DNA of 21,610 bases. It comes from RGIG4608 sp045637205 (GTDB lineage: Bacteria > Bacillota > Clostridia > Oscillospirales > CAG-272). Of this stretch, positions 6,206-15,495 are shown piece after piece. Below the pieces are notes generated by a model that saw only the letters and a program-made list of their open reading frames with translations, was not told the DNA's origin and did no database searches. The position numbers and the translations under genes were made by a program. The stretch covers positions 1 to 21,610 of the forward strand of contig JAZTYY010000048.1 of NCBI GenBank assembly GCA_045637205.1. Reading direction: 5' to 3'. Each line of letters starts with the position of its first letter. Position 1 is the stretch's first letter.

Positions 6206-8683
6206 ATGGAAAACAGATACGTTAAAATTCATCTTTTAGACAATCCATATTGTATCGATAATGAATATACCTATTTTGTGCCCTATGATCTCTCCGACGT
6301 GGTTAAGGCAGGCTCTTTTGTTGTAGTTCCCTTCGGTAACTCAAACAGAACTCAAATAGGCTTGGTTGTAGCCACTCATTGCGAAGAGCCCACAACTAAA
6401 ACCAAATCAATAAAAACCGTAATTAGTGACGAGGTGGCTCTTGATTCAATAGGGCTTGAGCTTTGTCACTTTATGAAGGAGCAAACTCTTTGCACCATTG
6501 GTGATGCAGTTCACTCAATGATTCCCGCAGGCGCTCTTTCTAACATAGTCGTTTGCTATAAGTCAGTGGCACAAGCTGTGTACGAAGGTGCTTTTGCCGA
6601 TGTTTTATATCACATTCAAGATCAAGGCACTATAACACAAGGCGCCCTTGAAGAAAAATTTGGACTTGAGGCAATAAAAGCAACCGCTTACCTTTTAAAT
6701 AACGGATTTATTGAAAAGGACATAATCATCAAAAATAAAACCGTCGGCAAGGAAAAGAAGTATTATACCCTCAACGTAACCGACGCCGAGCTTTCTTCCC
6801 TTTTAGGAGAGGGCGAAACAGTTGAAGGCTTTAAAAAGCTTCGTTCACAAGCTCAAAAGAGCATCATCTCACTTCTTGCTATGCGAGAAATATTGTTCAT
6901 CGACGATATTAAATCGGAGCTTGAGGTAACCGATGCCCAAATATCAGCCCTTGAAAAAAACGGCTATATCAAGCGCGAAACCGAAAGCGTTTACCGTAAC
7001 CCATACGAGCACAAAAGCAGAATTAATCACGCAAAGGAGCTTGCTCTCTCTGATGAACAAGCAAACGCTTATCAAACGCTTTCATCAATGCTAGACGAAA
7101 ATAAGCCCTCTTGCGCGCTTTTGCACGGAGTAACGGGAAGTGGAAAAACCTGCGTAATGATGAAAATAATTGACCGCGCACTCTCTCAAAATCGCGGTGT
7201 TATTATGCTCATTCCCGAAATTTCACTCACACCCCAAACAGTTGAGCTTTTTTGCTCACGATATGGCTCAAGAGTGGCAATAATTCACTCCTCCCTCTCG
7301 GGTGGAGAGCGCCTTGACGCGTATATGCGCATAAAAAGAGGCGAGGCCGATCTCGTTATTGGCACAAGAAGTGCAATCTTTGCCCCCGTTAAAGACCTTG
7401 GTCTTATAATCATTGACGAAGAGCAGGAGCACACTTATAAATCCGACAACAATCCAAAATATCACGCGCGTGACATCGCGCGCTTCCGCGTTGCCAAAAC
7501 CAATTCCCTTTTGCTTTTGGCATCAGCTACTCCGTCGGTGGAAAGCTATAAAAAAGCCGTTGACGGTCAGTATAAATTAATAGAACTCAAAAAACGATTC
7601 GGTAAGGCAAAATTGCCAATAGTTGAAATTGCCGATATGCGCGAAGAGTTGCGCGCAGGCAACGGTATGGGAATATCACTTTCCTTGCTTGATAGAATTG
7701 GCACGGCACTTCATAAAAAAGAGCAAAGTATTTTGTTCTTGAACCGTCGTGGATACCATAATTTTGTCAGCTGTGCCTCTTGCGGTGTGGCAATCACTTG
7801 CCCTAACTGTTCGGTTTCAATGACTCATCATACCGATAGAATATATCACAAAACCGAGCTGGTTTGCCACTGGTGTGGCAAGCATATGCCCGTGCCTGCT
7901 TCCTGTCCTGAATGCGGCAGCGAGCACATTAAACCAATGGGAATTGGTATTCAGTTGATTGAACAAAAGCTTAAGGAGCTTTATCCCAACGTCAACACAA
8001 TCAGAATGGACACCGACACCACCTCATCCAAAAATGCTTATGACACCATGCTCTCCGACTTCCGTTCACACAAGGCGGAAATCTTACTTGGAACGCAAAT
8101 GGTTACAAAGGGTCACGATTTTCCCGACGTGACGTTAGTTGGCATTTTAGGTGCGGATACTTCCCTTTACCTTAACGATTATAGAGCAAACGAAAAAACC
8201 TTCTCTATGCTCACCCAGGTAATCGGACGTGCAGGTAGAAGCGAAAAGGAAGGTCGCGCGCTTATTCAAACCATGAATCCCGACCATGACGTCATCATTC
8301 TCGCGTGCAAGCAGGACTATAAAACGTTTTTTGAAAACGAAATTCAAACAAGAAAATTACTATCCTATCCCCCATTCTGTGACATTGTGCTTCTCACCCT
8401 CTCAGGTGAGGTTGAAAGCGCAGTTATGAAGGATTCCAAAATGCTTTCAGATATGCTAAGAGAAAAAATCAACGTGGAATATAAGGACGTCCCCGTGATT
8501 TGCTACGGCCCGTTTGAAGCGCCCGTATATAAGCTCGATGGCAAGTATAGAATGAGAATAGTGATTAAAACAAAGCTGAACAAACGCTCACGCGAGATGT
8601 TCAGTGAAATATACAAATTCTTCGGCAAAAGAAAGAAAAACGAGCCGATGCTCTCGGTTGATTTTAACCCATCATCATTGTAA
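6206..8683 (+). CDS. priA: Primosomal replication restart helicase PriA
   Basis: Encodes 825 aa, full length for Firmicutes PriA. It reloads the replisome at stalled forks as a 3'-to-5' DNA helicase. The N-terminal DNA-binding domain has the typical FVVVPFGNSNRTQIGLVV stretch. Walker A is GVTGSGKT (308-315) and Walker B is DEEQEH (404-409). The zinc domain has all eight cysteines (Cys523, 526, 532, 535, 554, 557, 567, 570). The helicase C lobe includes GTQMVTKGHDFPDVTLVGIL and TQVIGRAGRSEKEGRALIQT. AAAGGAG lies before the ATG. In B. subtilis coaBC lies between rpoZ and priA; here only a terminator and 65 bp do. def follows 26 bp downstream. Confidence 0.98.
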   Translation: MENRYVKIHLLDNPYCIDNEYTYFVPYDLSDVVKAGSFVVVPFGNSNRTQIGLVVATHCEEPTTKTKSIKTVISDEVALDSIGLELCHFMKEQTLCTIGDAVHSMIPAGALSNIVVCYKSVAQAVYEGAFADVLYHIQDQGTITQGALEEKFGLEAIKATAYLLNNGFIEKDIIIKNKTVGKEKKYYTLNVTDAELSSLLGEGETVEGFKKLRSQAQKSIISLLAMREILFIDDIKSELEVTDAQISALEKNGYIKRETESVYRNPYEHKSRINHAKELALSDEQANAYQTLSSMLDENKPSCALLHGVTGSGKTCVMMKIIDRALSQNRGVIMLIPEISLTPQTVELFCSRYGSRVAIIHSSLSGGERLDAYMRIKRGEADLVIGTRSAIFAPVKDLGLIIIDEEQEHTYKSDNNPKYHARDIARFRVAKTNSLLLLASATPSVESYKKAVDGQYKLIELKKRFGKAKLPIVEIADMREELRAGNGMGISLSLLDRIGTALHKKEQSILFLNRRGYHNFVSCASCGVAITCPNCSVSMTHHTDRIYHKTELVCHWCGKHMPVPASCPECGSEHIKPMGIGIQLIEQKLKELYPNVNTIRMDTDTTSSKNAYDTMLSDFRSHKAEILLGTQMVTKGHDFPDVTLVGILGADTSLYLNDYRANEKTFSMLTQVIGRAGRSEKEGRALIQTMNPDHDVIILACKQDYKTFFENEIQTRKLLSYPPFCDIVLLTLSGEVESAVMKDSKMLSDMLREKINVEYKDVPVICYGPFEAPVYKLDGKYRMRIVIKTKLNKRSREMFSEIYKFFGKRKKNEPMLSVDFNPSSL

Positions 8684-8709
8684 AAAACATTTGAAAGGAA
8701 TAATTACAA

Positions 8710-9174
8710 ATGGCAAAACTCAAAATAGTAAAGGTAGGCGACGAGGTTTTAAGAAAAAAATGTCGCCCCGTTGAAGTAATAAATCAAAGAACTATTCGTC
8801 TTCTTGACGACATGATTGAAACTATGCGTGAAGCAAACGGCGTTGGCCTTGCAGCACCCCAGGTTGGTGTTTTGCGCCGCATGGTTGTAATTGAGGTTGA
8901 AGAAGGCAACGTAATTGAACTCATTAATCCAAAAATCATCGCATTTGCAGGTGAGCAGGACGGAACTGAGGGTTGCCTCTCTGTTCCCGGTAAATGGGGC
9001 CTTGTAAAACGCCCCATGCACGTAACCGTTCGCGCAACCAACCGTCTTGGTGAAGAATTCGAGCTTACGGGAAGTGAACTTTTGGCACGTGCGATTTGTC
9101 ACGAGCTTGACCACCTTGATGGAAAGCTCTATATCGACGTTGCCAGAAACATTGAAAACGTTCCTGCTGAATAA
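8710..9174 (+). CDS. def: Peptide deformylase
   Basis: Encodes 154 aa, the short size common for deformylases of Clostridia. It removes the formyl group from nascent N-terminal methionine, using a divalent metal, usually Fe. All three motifs are present: GVGLAAPQ (44-51), EGCLS (87-91, metal ligand Cys89) and HELDHLDG (131-138, ligands His131 and His135, catalytic Glu132). It lies between priA and fmt, the enzyme that adds the formyl group to initiator Met-tRNA, so both steps of the formylation cycle are in one operon. fmt starts 19 bp after the stop. Confidence 0.97.
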   Translation: MAKLKIVKVGDEVLRKKCRPVEVINQRTIRLLDDMIETMREANGVGLAAPQVGVLRRMVVIEVEEGNVIELINPKIIAFAGEQDGTEGCLSVPGKWGLVKRPMHVTVRATNRLGEEFELTGSELLARAICHELDHLDGKLYIDVARNIENVPAE

Positions 9175-9193
9175 TATCCCCCGAGGTGACTCT

Positions 9194-10129
9194 ATGAGAA
9201 TACTTTTTATGGGCACACCCGATTTTGCACTTTTCTCACTTAAGGGACTTTGCGAAAACGGTTATGACGTGGTTGGCGTTATAACTCAGCCCGACAAACC
9301 CAAAGGACGTGGATACGTTCTTACTCCCCCACCCGTTAAGGTTTATGCGATGGAGAAAAATATCCCCGTTTATCAGCCAAATTCTTTAAGAACTGAGGAG
9401 TTTGCCTCATTGCTTGAAGAAATAAATCCCGACATTATTACAGTTGTAGCATACGGCAAAATTTTGCCCAAAAACGTGCTCGACTATCCTAAATACGGTT
9501 GTATAAACGTTCACGGCTCACTCTTGCCCGAATATCGTGGCGCTGCCCCCATGCAAATGGCAATCATCGACGGCAAAAAGGTTACGGGCATTACCACAAT
9601 GTTTATGGCTGAAGGACTTGATACCGGTGATATGCTTCTTAAATCCGAATGTGAAATAGCTGAAAACGATAATTTTGAAACAATTCACGACCGACTTGGT
9701 CTTCTTGGTGCTGATTTGCTTCGCAAAACTATTGATGGACTTGAAAATAAAGAAATAACTCCCATTCCTCAAGACCACTCAAAAGCAACTCACACGTCAA
9801 AAATTCTTAAAGAGGACTGTGAAATTGATTTTTCAAAGGATTGTGACACAGTTCACAACCTCATTCGCGGTCTTTCTCCCGTTCCGCTTTCCTTCACTCA
9901 CACTCCCGACGGCAAGCTCCTTAAGATAGTTGAAAGTGAAATTTGCGAAAGAGAAAGCATCAACAAGGAAATAGGTAAAGCTGTTTCCCTTGACAACGGC
10001 AAAATTCGTATTTTGTGTGCCAAGGGTTCAATTAATATCCTTAAGGTTCTTCCCGAGGGTAAGGGCAGAATGACTGCCGCAGATTTTATTCGCGGAAGAA
10101 AAATTAATGAAGGAGATATCCTTAAATAA
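9194..10129 (+). CDS. fmt: Methionyl-tRNA formyltransferase
   Basis: Encodes 311 aa from the ATG at 9194 (MRILFMGTPDFA), the family start, with CCGAGGTG upstream as ribosome site. A longer in-frame extension upstream overlaps def and is rejected. The enzyme transfers the formyl group of 10-formyl-tetrahydrofolate to Met-tRNAfMet. Catalytic residues equivalent to E. coli Asn108, His110 and Asp146 are seen as Asn105, His107 (NVHGSLLPEYRGAAP) and Asp143 (EGLDTGDM). The C-terminal tRNA-binding domain (IRGLSPVP, KGSINILKVLPEGKGRM) is complete. The stop is followed 19 bp later by the zinc peptidase start. Confidence 0.97.
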   Translation: MRILFMGTPDFALFSLKGLCENGYDVVGVITQPDKPKGRGYVLTPPPVKVYAMEKNIPVYQPNSLRTEEFASLLEEINPDIITVVAYGKILPKNVLDYPKYGCINVHGSLLPEYRGAAPMQMAIIDGKKVTGITTMFMAEGLDTGDMLLKSECEIAENDNFETIHDRLGLLGADLLRKTIDGLENKEITPIPQDHSKATHTSKILKEDCEIDFSKDCDTVHNLIRGLSPVPLSFTHTPDGKLLKIVESEICERESINKEIGKAVSLDNGKIRILCAKGSINILKVLPEGKGRMTAADFIRGRKINEGDILK

Positions 10130-10148
10130 ACACGAAAGGAAATTCATT

Positions 10149-10865
10149 ATGTTATTTGGTTTTGGTTGGTACTATGACTGGACACTCATTCTTTTAGTAC
10201 CGGGTATAATTATCGCCCTTTGGGCATCAATAAACGTAAAAACAACCTTCAATAAATATGACAAGGTTTTAAGTCGAAACAGAATGACGGGCGCGCAGGT
10301 TGCTGAAAAGGTTTTGCACCATCACGGCATCTACAACGTTCGCGTTGAGCACGTTTCAGGGAACCTTTCCGACCATTACGATCCAAGAACAAACGTAATC
10401 AGACTATCAGATGCAACATATAATTCAACAAGCATCGCAGCAGCAGGCGTTGCAGCACATGAGGCAGGTCACGCAGTTCAGTACGCGCAAAGCTATGCTC
10501 CCATTAAATTCAGAGCATCAATAGTTAACGTTTGCAATATCGGCACGCCCCTTGCAATGGTATTCCTCATTCTCGGCTTGTTCGTTCAAAGTCAAACCGC
10601 TTCTGATACTTTGATTTTGATTGCAATTTTGCTCTATTCACTTGCAACGGTGTTCCAGCTTGTAACACTCCCTGTTGAATTCAACGCATCCCGTCGCGCA
10701 ATGGCTTGTCTTGAGTCAACTGGACTTTACGGTCAAGATGAGTTAAGAGGTGCCGGCAAGGTGCTTCAAGCAGCGGCTCTCACATACGTTGCAGCTCTTA
10801 TTTCATCAATTCTCTCCCTTCTTCGTTTCGTGCTTATAGCTACAAGCGGCAGAAGAAGACGCTGA
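10149..10865 (+). CDS. Membrane zinc metallopeptidase (YugP family)
   Basis: Encodes 238 aa from the ATG at 10149 (MLFGFGWYYDWT), a start typical of the family and preceded by GAAAGGAAA. The earlier in-frame ATG at 10107 lies inside fmt. The zinc motif HEAGH is at residues 104-108, with the conserved EFNASRRA at about 177-184 likely giving the third ligand. Hydrophobic segments at about 11-29, 129-147, 154-173 and 208-230 indicate an integral membrane protein. The family (Zn_peptidase_2, B. subtilis YugP) has no well-established substrate. It lies between fmt and rsmB, which are adjacent in B. subtilis. The C-terminus ends in a basic RRRR. Confidence 0.93.
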   Translation: MLFGFGWYYDWTLILLVPGIIIALWASINVKTTFNKYDKVLSRNRMTGAQVAEKVLHHHGIYNVRVEHVSGNLSDHYDPRTNVIRLSDATYNSTSIAAAGVAAHEAGHAVQYAQSYAPIKFRASIVNVCNIGTPLAMVFLILGLFVQSQTASDTLILIAILLYSLATVFQLVTLPVEFNASRRAMACLESTGLYGQDELRGAGKVLQAAALTYVAALISSILSLLRFVLIATSGRRRR

Positions 10866-10871
10866 TAAAAA

Positions 10872-12176
10872 ATGGAAAATAAAATTATAAATGCTCGCTC
10901 TCTCGCACTTGACGTTTTAACAAGATGTGAGAGTGGTGGCTATTCAAACATAGCGCTTGATACGGTTATTAAGAGAAATAATCTTTCCTCAGCTGACCGT
11001 GGTCTTATGACCGCCCTTATTTACGGCGTTATCGAGCGCAAAATTACACTTGACTATATTATTTCTTCCCTTTCTTCAATTCCAAACAGCAAAATTGAAA
11101 GGGACACAAGAAATATTTTAAGAATGGGACTTTATCAGCTCCGATATATGAAGAAAATTCCGGCGCATGCGGCTCTTAACGAAACCGTAAGCCTTGCAAA
11201 TAAGCGTTCAAAGGGATTTGTAAATGCCATTTTGCGCTCATATCTTAGAGAGGGAGATAAAATTGCTTTTCCCGATAAAAGCGAACCCGTAAAATATCTT
11301 TCAGTAACATATTCCATTGGTGAATCTCTTGCAAAGGCACTTTTGGAGGCATATTCCTTTGACACTTGCAAAAATATGCTCAATGCCTTTTCGCAGATTG
11401 CACCCATTACCTTAAGAGTTAATAATCTTAAAACAACTCGCGAGCAAATCTTTGCTGAGCTTGAGGGCGCAAGATTAACCGACTTTTCACCCGACGGAAT
11501 CGTACTTGAAAATGCGGCAGTTAGCGAACTTGAATGTCTCAAAGACGGCAGGGTTACCGTGCAGGATGAGGCATCTCAAATTTGCGTGCGCGCGCTTGGA
11601 GCAACAAAGGGTGACACCGTTTTCGACGTTTGTGCATGTCCCGGCTCAAAGAGCTTTGGCGCAGCTATGACTATGGAAAACGAGGGTGAAATTCTTTCCT
11701 TTGATATTCATGAGAACAAATTGTCCCTTGTAGTTAAAGGTGCAGAAAGACTTGGAATTTCTATAATTTCAACTAAATCGCATGACGCTCGAAAGCCAAT
11801 AGAAGAACTCTTTGGCAAGGCTGACAAGATTATTTGTGACGTTCCCTGCTCAGGCTTTGGCGTCATCGGTAAGAAACCCGAAATTCGTTATAAGGACGTT
11901 AAAGAAAGTGAAGCTTTGCCCAAAATTCAATACGATATTTTGGAAAACGTTTCAAATTATCTTAAAGTCGGTGGCACACTTGTGTATTCCACTTGCACAA
12001 TTTTGCCCGACGAAAATGAAAACAACGTCAAGAAATTCCTTGACGAGCATAAAAACTTCGAGCTTGTTCCCTTCAGTGTTGGTGAACTCGAGGTTGAAAG
12101 CGGTATGATTACACTTCTTCCGCATACACATCATACAGATGGATTTTTTATTGCAAAATTAAAGAAAATTAATTAA
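10872..12176 (+). CDS. rsmB: 16S rRNA (cytosine-967-C5)-methyltransferase RsmB
   Basis: Encodes 434 aa, full length. It methylates C967 of 16S rRNA (E. coli numbering) with S-adenosylmethionine. The N-terminal NusB-like RNA-binding domain covers about residues 1-140 (ADRGLMTALIYGVIERK, GLYQLRYM, PAHAALNETV). The methyltransferase domain has VQDEASQ, a SAM motif FDVCACPGSKSFG at 251-263, the release cysteine Cys326 in DVPCSGFG and the nucleophile Cys375 in YSTC. No clear ribosome site precedes the ATG. The stop of the zinc peptidase lies only 6 bp upstream, so translation is probably coupled. Confidence 0.96.
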   Translation: MENKIINARSLALDVLTRCESGGYSNIALDTVIKRNNLSSADRGLMTALIYGVIERKITLDYIISSLSSIPNSKIERDTRNILRMGLYQLRYMKKIPAHAALNETVSLANKRSKGFVNAILRSYLREGDKIAFPDKSEPVKYLSVTYSIGESLAKALLEAYSFDTCKNMLNAFSQIAPITLRVNNLKTTREQIFAELEGARLTDFSPDGIVLENAAVSELECLKDGRVTVQDEASQICVRALGATKGDTVFDVCACPGSKSFGAAMTMENEGEILSFDIHENKLSLVVKGAERLGISIISTKSHDARKPIEELFGKADKIICDVPCSGFGVIGKKPEIRYKDVKESEALPKIQYDILENVSNYLKVGGTLVYSTCTILPDENENNVKKFLDEHKNFELVPFSVGELEVESGMITLLPHTHHTDGFFIAKLKKIN

Positions 12177-12203
12177 CAGCTTATCTGAAAGGAGGACACA
12201 AAA

Positions 12204-13286
12204 ATGCAAAATCTTCTTAATTTTACATATGAAGAGCTTGAAGCATTTGTTTTATCAATTGGTGAGGCAAAATTCCGTACAAAGCAGATTTTTGCGCCAA
12301 TGCACAAAGGCATCTCCCCCGCCGATTTAACAAATCTTTCTGCAAAAACAAAAGAAAAAATATTTGAAAACGCAAAGTATTCTTTACCCAAGATAAGAAG
12401 AAAGCTTGTGTCCGCACTTGACGGAACAGTTAAATATCTTTTTGAGCTTGATGACGGCAACTGTGTTGAAAGCGTTGTTATGAAATATGAACACGGCACA
12501 ACCATTTGTATTTCATCGCAAATAGGTTGCCGAATGGGATGTGCCTTCTGTGCTTCAACCATTGGTGGCAAGGTGCGTGACCTTGAGGTCTGCGAGCTTT
12601 TGGGCCAGATAATTGCCGCACAAGTTGATCTTGGTGAAAGAATTGACGGCATTGTAATGATGGGTATTGGTGAACCCCTTGATAACTATGACAACGTAAT
12701 CAAATTTTTGAGAATTGTTGGTCATAAGGAGGGCTTGAATATTGGCTATCGTCACATTTCCCTCTCCACCTGCGGTCTTGTTGATAAAATATACAAGCTT
12801 GCAGAGGAGGATTTTCAAATAACCCTCTCAATTTCACTTCACGCATCAAATGATGAGATACGAAGCAAAATTATGCCCGTTAACAAAAGATGGGGCGTGG
12901 ACGAGCTTCTTGAGGCTTGCCGTGCCTACTTTGCAAAGACAGGCAGAAGAATTTCATTTGAATATACACTTATTGCAGGGGAAAACGATAGTGAAGAAAA
13001 CGCTGTTGCTCTTGCAAAGAAATTAAATTCAAAACTCAGAACAAGAACTGAAACCATGCCAATCCACGTTAATCTCATTCCCGTCAATCCCGTAAAGGAA
13101 AGAGATTTTAAAAAGAGTGGCAAAGAGCAAATCAAAAAATTTGCATCAGTGCTTGAGCAAAGGGGTATTCGCGCAACCGTCAGAAGAACCCTTGGCGCTG
13201 ATATTAATGCATCCTGCGGTCAGCTTCGCAGAGATGAAATGAAGAAAGAAAACGAAACCAATTCCACACAAAAGGAGCAAATATGA
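12204..13286 (+). CDS. rlmN: 23S rRNA/tRNA adenine-C2 methyltransferase RlmN (radical SAM)
   Basis: Encodes 360 aa. It methylates C2 of A2503 in 23S rRNA (and A37 of some tRNAs in other species). The [4Fe-4S] motif CRMGCAFC gives Cys109, Cys113 and Cys116. The C-terminal catalytic cysteine is Cys338 in NASCGQLR. The GIGEPLDNYDNV and ISLSTCG stretches are family hallmarks, and MPVNKRW corresponds to the usual MP-N motif. A strong AAAGGAGGA ribosome site precedes the ATG. A Cfr-type resistance enzyme is less likely because of the length, housekeeping operon position and RlmN-like sequence. The stop overlaps the phosphatase start (ATGA at 13283). Confidence 0.96.
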   Translation: MQNLLNFTYEELEAFVLSIGEAKFRTKQIFAPMHKGISPADLTNLSAKTKEKIFENAKYSLPKIRRKLVSALDGTVKYLFELDDGNCVESVVMKYEHGTTICISSQIGCRMGCAFCASTIGGKVRDLEVCELLGQIIAAQVDLGERIDGIVMMGIGEPLDNYDNVIKFLRIVGHKEGLNIGYRHISLSTCGLVDKIYKLAEEDFQITLSISLHASNDEIRSKIMPVNKRWGVDELLEACRAYFAKTGRRISFEYTLIAGENDSEENAVALAKKLNSKLRTRTETMPIHVNLIPVNPVKERDFKKSGKEQIKKFASVLEQRGIRATVRRTLGADINASCGQLRRDEMKKENETNSTQKEQI

Positions 13287-14059
13287 AGGTTTACGGCTTA
13301 ACCGATAAGGGCATGATTAGAGAAGCAAATGAGGACTGCATTGGTATCTCTTGCTTAACAAATGGAATAACAATAGCCGTTGTTTGTGACGGAATGGGTG
13401 GAGCTGCGGGTGGTAAAGTAGCATCCGCCATTGCCGAGGAAACCTTTATGGAATCCTTGGTAGCATCAGCTGAAGAAATCGAAAAATCAAAATTCGACGG
13501 CAAAAAAATCAAGGCAGCAATTTTAGAGAGCATTAATAAGGCTAATTTGGCAATTTTGGAAGCGGCTCGCGCCGACCGTTCATTGCACGGTATGGGCTGT
13601 ACACTTAATGCCGTTCTCTTTTGCGAGCCAAAATCAAAAATTTACTATGCAAACGTTGGAGACAGCCGTTTGTACATGATTAAAAAGAGAGAAATTAAGC
13701 AGCTCACAAAGGACCACTCCTACGTTCAGTTGCTTGTTGACAATAAAGAAATCACTCCCGAGGAAGCAGAGCATCACCCAAAAAAGAATCTTATCACGAT
13801 GGCTCTTGGTATTAGAGAAGAAATCGAGCCCGATATTTTTGAACGCAGAATTAACACCAAAACCGAAGCCCATTTTCTTCTTTGCTCTGACGGACTTCAC
13901 GGACTTGTATCTAAAGAAAAGCTTAAAAAGGTGGCTTTAGCTCCAATTAGCATTGAAGAAAAGATTTTTACCTACATAAAGCTCGCAAACGATGCGGGCG
14001 GTGACGATAATATATCCGCAATTCTTCTTTCCACCAAGGAAACGGAGGTGGGTAAATGA
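13283..14059 (+). CDS. prpC: PP2C-type Ser/Thr phosphatase (Stp/PrpC)
   Basis: Encodes 258 aa. It is a metal-dependent protein phosphatase that reverses the action of the kinase encoded next to it. Motifs in order are TDKGMIREANED (metal-binding Asp18), VVCDGMGG (Asp36), NVGDSRLYM, LTKDHS and CSDGLHGL, ending in DDNISAILL. No signal peptide or membrane segment is seen, so it is cytosolic. It overlaps rlmN by 4 nt upstream and prkC by 4 nt downstream, giving near-stoichiometric expression of phosphatase and kinase. Its ribosome site AAAGGAG lies inside the end of rlmN. Confidence 0.96.
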   Translation: MKVYGLTDKGMIREANEDCIGISCLTNGITIAVVCDGMGGAAGGKVASAIAEETFMESLVASAEEIEKSKFDGKKIKAAILESINKANLAILEAARADRSLHGMGCTLNAVLFCEPKSKIYYANVGDSRLYMIKKREIKQLTKDHSYVQLLVDNKEITPEEAEHHPKKNLITMALGIREEIEPDIFERRINTKTEAHFLLCSDGLHGLVSKEKLKKVALAPISIEEKIFTYIKLANDAGGDDNISAILLSTKETEVGK

Positions 14060-15495
14060 CCGCTTACGATAGCTTTATAGGTCAGACCTTTGAAAATAGA
14101 TATACGATAGTTAACGTAATTGGAATCGGTGGTATGGCAACCGTTTACGGTGCATATGACCAGGTTACGGGCCGTTCCGTTGCTATCAAAATGATGAACA
14201 AAAAGCTTGAACACAACGCGCGCCAAATTAAGCTCTTTGTAAACGAGGCAAGTGCACTCTCACTTTTGTCACATCCAAATATCGTTCAGGTCTATAACAC
14301 CGCATTCACAAATAGCACAAAATACATAATAATGGAATACGTTGAGGGCATAACCTTAAAGAAGCACATAGACCACCGTGGCGCACTCCCTGAGCGCGAG
14401 GTGCTCTATTATGCAACTCAAATTCTTTCAGCTCTTGACTATATTCACTCAAAGGGCATCGTTCACTGTGACATCAAGCCCCAAAACATCATTCTTTTGC
14501 AAAACGGAAGCATTAAGGTTGCCGACTTCGGAATTGCGCGCCTTGATGCAATGCTTGACACTTCAAAGGAAAGAAGTGAGGTTGCTCTTGGCACGGTTTA
14601 TTACGTTAGCCCCGAGCAAGCTCAGGGTAAAGCTCCTAAGGCTGAAAGTGACATCTATTCACTTGGCGTTATGCTCTATGAGGCAATGACAAACCGACTC
14701 CCCTTCTATCACGAAAATGCAACCGAGGTTGCAAAAATGCAAATCAATAAGGAACCGACTCCACCAAGCGCATTTAGACACGATATTTCAATCGGTCTTG
14801 AGCAAATCATCTTGCGCGCCATGGAAAAAAATCCTAAAAAAAGATATGCAAATGCAACGGAGATGCTTAATGACATTCGCGCTCTCCGTCAAAATTCCAA
14901 AACGGTTTTCGGAAACGAAAAGAATCACAGCCGTTATAAAATCATTGATAGAAAGCCCTATACAAACGTGTCAAACGTTTCAAATAGAAATATCTATCCC
15001 ATGAGTGACCGCGGTGCTAACTTTGCCGATAACCAAGGATATTTCAAAAAGAATACTTCTCATTCAGGCGCATTCGTTCCGAGAAATGAGCAAATCAGCC
15101 ACACCGGTAGAACAGCCGTTGGCATCGGCAGAACACCTGCGCAAACAGGTAGAACTAACGCACAAACAGGTAGAACTATTGCCATTGGCACTCCTGCTGT
15201 AACCGGCAGAACAAGAGTACCCTCAGGCACAATTCCACCCATGTATTCTCAAAAGCTGCCAAAAGCGACCAACACCGTTGCCATTGACGACGAAAAGATT
15301 ATAACCGATTTAAAGCAAAGCAAGTGGTTATCAATCATTCTTGGAATAATTGCAGCACTTTTGGTGGTAATTGCAGTATCCTTTATTATTTGGTTCTCCA
15401 TAGCTCCATCAAGCATTGAAGATCCAAATCAAATTCAACAAATCACTTCAGAAACGGAAATAGAATGGAATACAAATCACACGGAAAAATTTTAA
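14056..15495 (+). CDS. prkC: PrkC-like membrane Ser/Thr kinase lacking PASTA domains
   Basis: Encodes 479 aa. The kinase domain covers about 14-280: glycine loop IGIGGMATVYG (22-32), Lys45, Glu64, catalytic loop HCDIKPQN (137-144), DFG (157-159) and the GTVYYVSPEQ segment. The usual HRD is HCD (Cys138). Residues 281-423 are a polar linker with repeated GRT motifs at 350-386. A membrane segment follows at about 424-449. Only about 30 residues remain outside, so the muropeptide-sensing PASTA repeats of typical PrkC/PknB (600 aa or more) are absent. No PASTA remnant is visible in any frame, because rsgA begins inside the last codons. It overlaps prpC by 4 nt with GGAGGTG as ribosome site. Confidence 0.93.
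   Translation: MTAYDSFIGQTFENRYTIVNVIGIGGMATVYGAYDQVTGRSVAIKMMNKKLEHNARQIKLFVNEASALSLLSHPNIVQVYNTAFTNSTKYIIMEYVEGITLKKHIDHRGALPEREVLYYATQILSALDYIHSKGIVHCDIKPQNIILLQNGSIKVADFGIARLDAMLDTSKERSEVALGTVYYVSPEQAQGKAPKAESDIYSLGVMLYEAMTNRLPFYHENATEVAKMQINKEPTPPSAFRHDISIGLEQIILRAMEKNPKKRYANATEMLNDIRALRQNSKTVFGNEKNHSRYKIIDRKPYTNVSNVSNRNIYPMSDRGANFADNQGYFKKNTSHSGAFVPRNEQISHTGRTAVGIGRTPAQTGRTNAQTGRTIAIGTPAVTGRTRVPSGTIPPMYSQKLPKATNTVAIDDEKIITDLKQSKWLSIILGIIAALLVVIAVSFIIWFSIAPSSIEDPNQIQQITSETEIEWNTNHTEKF

Noticed and set aside
8749..9216. 155-codon antisense open frame opposite def
   Set aside because: It is opposite a fully motif-supported def gene and shows no family features.
12204..13286. Cfr-type antibiotic resistance methyltransferase
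   Set aside because: Length, operon context and sequence fit housekeeping RlmN.
14056..15495. Frameshift or truncation removing PASTA domains from prkC
   Set aside because: No PASTA-like sequence remains in any frame and rsgA begins within the last codons of prkC, so there is no space for them; a natural short form is more likely.
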